Shown here piece after piece: positions 63,773-64,000 of a stretch of DNA of 64,000 nt. The translations under genes and the position numbers were made by a program. Positions within the stretch are counted from its first letter, which is position 1. Each line of letters begins with the position of its first letter. Source of the DNA: Acidimicrobiaceae bacterium (GTDB lineage: Bacteria; Actinomycetota; Acidimicrobiia; Acidimicrobiales; Aldehydirespiratoraceae); assembly GCA_028819505.1 (NCBI GenBank), contig JAPPLH010000003.1:23668-87667 (forward strand), in the 5' to 3' direction. A model generated the notes under the pieces. The model was not told the origin of the DNA and did not search any database. It saw nothing but the letters and a program-made list of their open reading frames with translations.

Positions 63773-64000
63773 TCAGAGCTCGGGCGCCACGCCGATGCCG
63801 CAGCCCGGCGGAAGGCTCATGGCCCCGGCGCTGACCAGCGGCAGATCGGCCACATCGGCCGCAAGCAGCTCCCAAGTGGCCAGGCCGTGGGCGCGGCGGG
63901 GCGGGACGACGGTGTCGACGCGCCGGCCGCGTAGCGAGCCGTCCATGCGGCGCTCGCCGTGGGCGCGGCGGGGCGGGACGACGGTGTCGACGGCTGCCGC
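63773..64000 (-). CDS. Partial gene, C-terminal end of a possible enolase-superfamily protein
   Basis: The minus-strand frame is open from the window edge to TGA at 63773-63775 (75 residues). The end reads HGLATWELLAADVADLPLV then SLPPGCGIGVAPEL, which resembles the end of mandelate racemase/o-succinylbenzoate synthase enzymes (PxGPGxGVxxD). The preceding 50 residues contain VDTVVPPRRAHG twice, 24 residues apart, from a 37-bp DNA repeat. The identification is weak because most of the gene is outside the window. Confidence 0.45.
   Translation of the reverse strand, partial: AAAVDTVVPPRRAHGERRMDGSLRGRRVDTVVPPRRAHGLATWELLAADVADLPLVSAGAMSLPPGCGIGVAPEL
63884..63992. repeat. 37-bp direct repeat, 72-bp period, at the window edge
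   Basis: A 37-bp unit (starting GCCGTGGGCGCGGCGGGGCG, ending GGTGTCGACG) occurs at 63884-63920 and 63956-63992 without mismatch. The period of 72 keeps the minus-strand frame, duplicating 24 codons. It may continue beyond the window. Confidence 0.85.

Overview
The window is high-GC DNA packed with short-spaced or overlapping genes (many ATGA/GTGA junctions). It carries several actinobacterial signature families: the MSMEG_4193-type phosphatase/DUF3090/SCO1664 trio, DUF3107, a PdtaS-type HisKA_2 kinase, a DUF2510 protein and a myo-inositol-phosphate synthase. Together with a complete System I cytochrome c maturation operon and many acyl-CoA genes, this points to an uncultured-type actinobacterium, most likely class Acidimicrobiia. 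The organism call is an inference; no rRNA or tRNA gene was seen.

Layout. 1-3.6 kb is accessory: a truncated DUF4143 ATPase, a PIN-domain remnant, a membrane-anchored HNH/helix-hairpin-helix protein with a VPEV pentapeptide stalk, and a FitAB-like toxin-antitoxin pair with an inverted repeat upstream. 3.6-7.1 kb holds housekeeping genes (SerA-like dehydrogenase, amidohydrolase, lipoprotein, family 5 uracil-DNA glycosylase). 7.1-11.1 kb is a two-gene unit, a PHP-plus-SMC-like ATPase (TrlF/Ppl type) followed by an AlbA_2/Schlafen-like protein, which I read as a defence candidate. 11.3-13.3 kb is the conserved actinobacterial trio.

13.3-24.7 kb is one long minus-strand catabolic locus: LacI regulator, double cupin, complete carbohydrate-type ABC importer, MetE-like enzyme and three paralogous tandem NTF2-fold proteins. 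Regulatory signals include a CG-centred palindrome before lacI and a hairpin between the binding-protein and permease genes. Its substrate is unknown.

24.8-35.4 kb carries etfBA, a lipid kinase, a glycerophosphodiesterase, a secreted serine hydrolase, an acyl-CoA ligase, PdtaS, Mrp and a SixA-like phosphatase. A dispersed repeat of about 90 bp recurs between these genes. 35.5-44 kb holds a DUF3179 lipoprotein and then ccmABCDEFGH, which delivers haem to apocytochromes; the last gene is a CcmH-CycH fusion.

44-58 kb mixes acyl-CoA/SDR metabolism (SDR, EthD-like, MaoC; then HMG-CoA-synthase-like/DUF35 fusion, thiolase and a double-length CoA transferase) with inositol-phosphate synthase, a repeat-built coiled-coil protein, RidA, a second PIN/RHH pair, a gamma-glutamyltransferase and a small two-gene unit with its own near-consensus promoter. 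58-61.8 kb is a form II CO-dehydrogenase-like molybdenum hydroxylase (S-L-M order). The window ends with a nucleotidyltransferase, a histidine phosphatase, CRISPR-like but very short direct repeats, and a partial gene, possibly enolase-superfamily.
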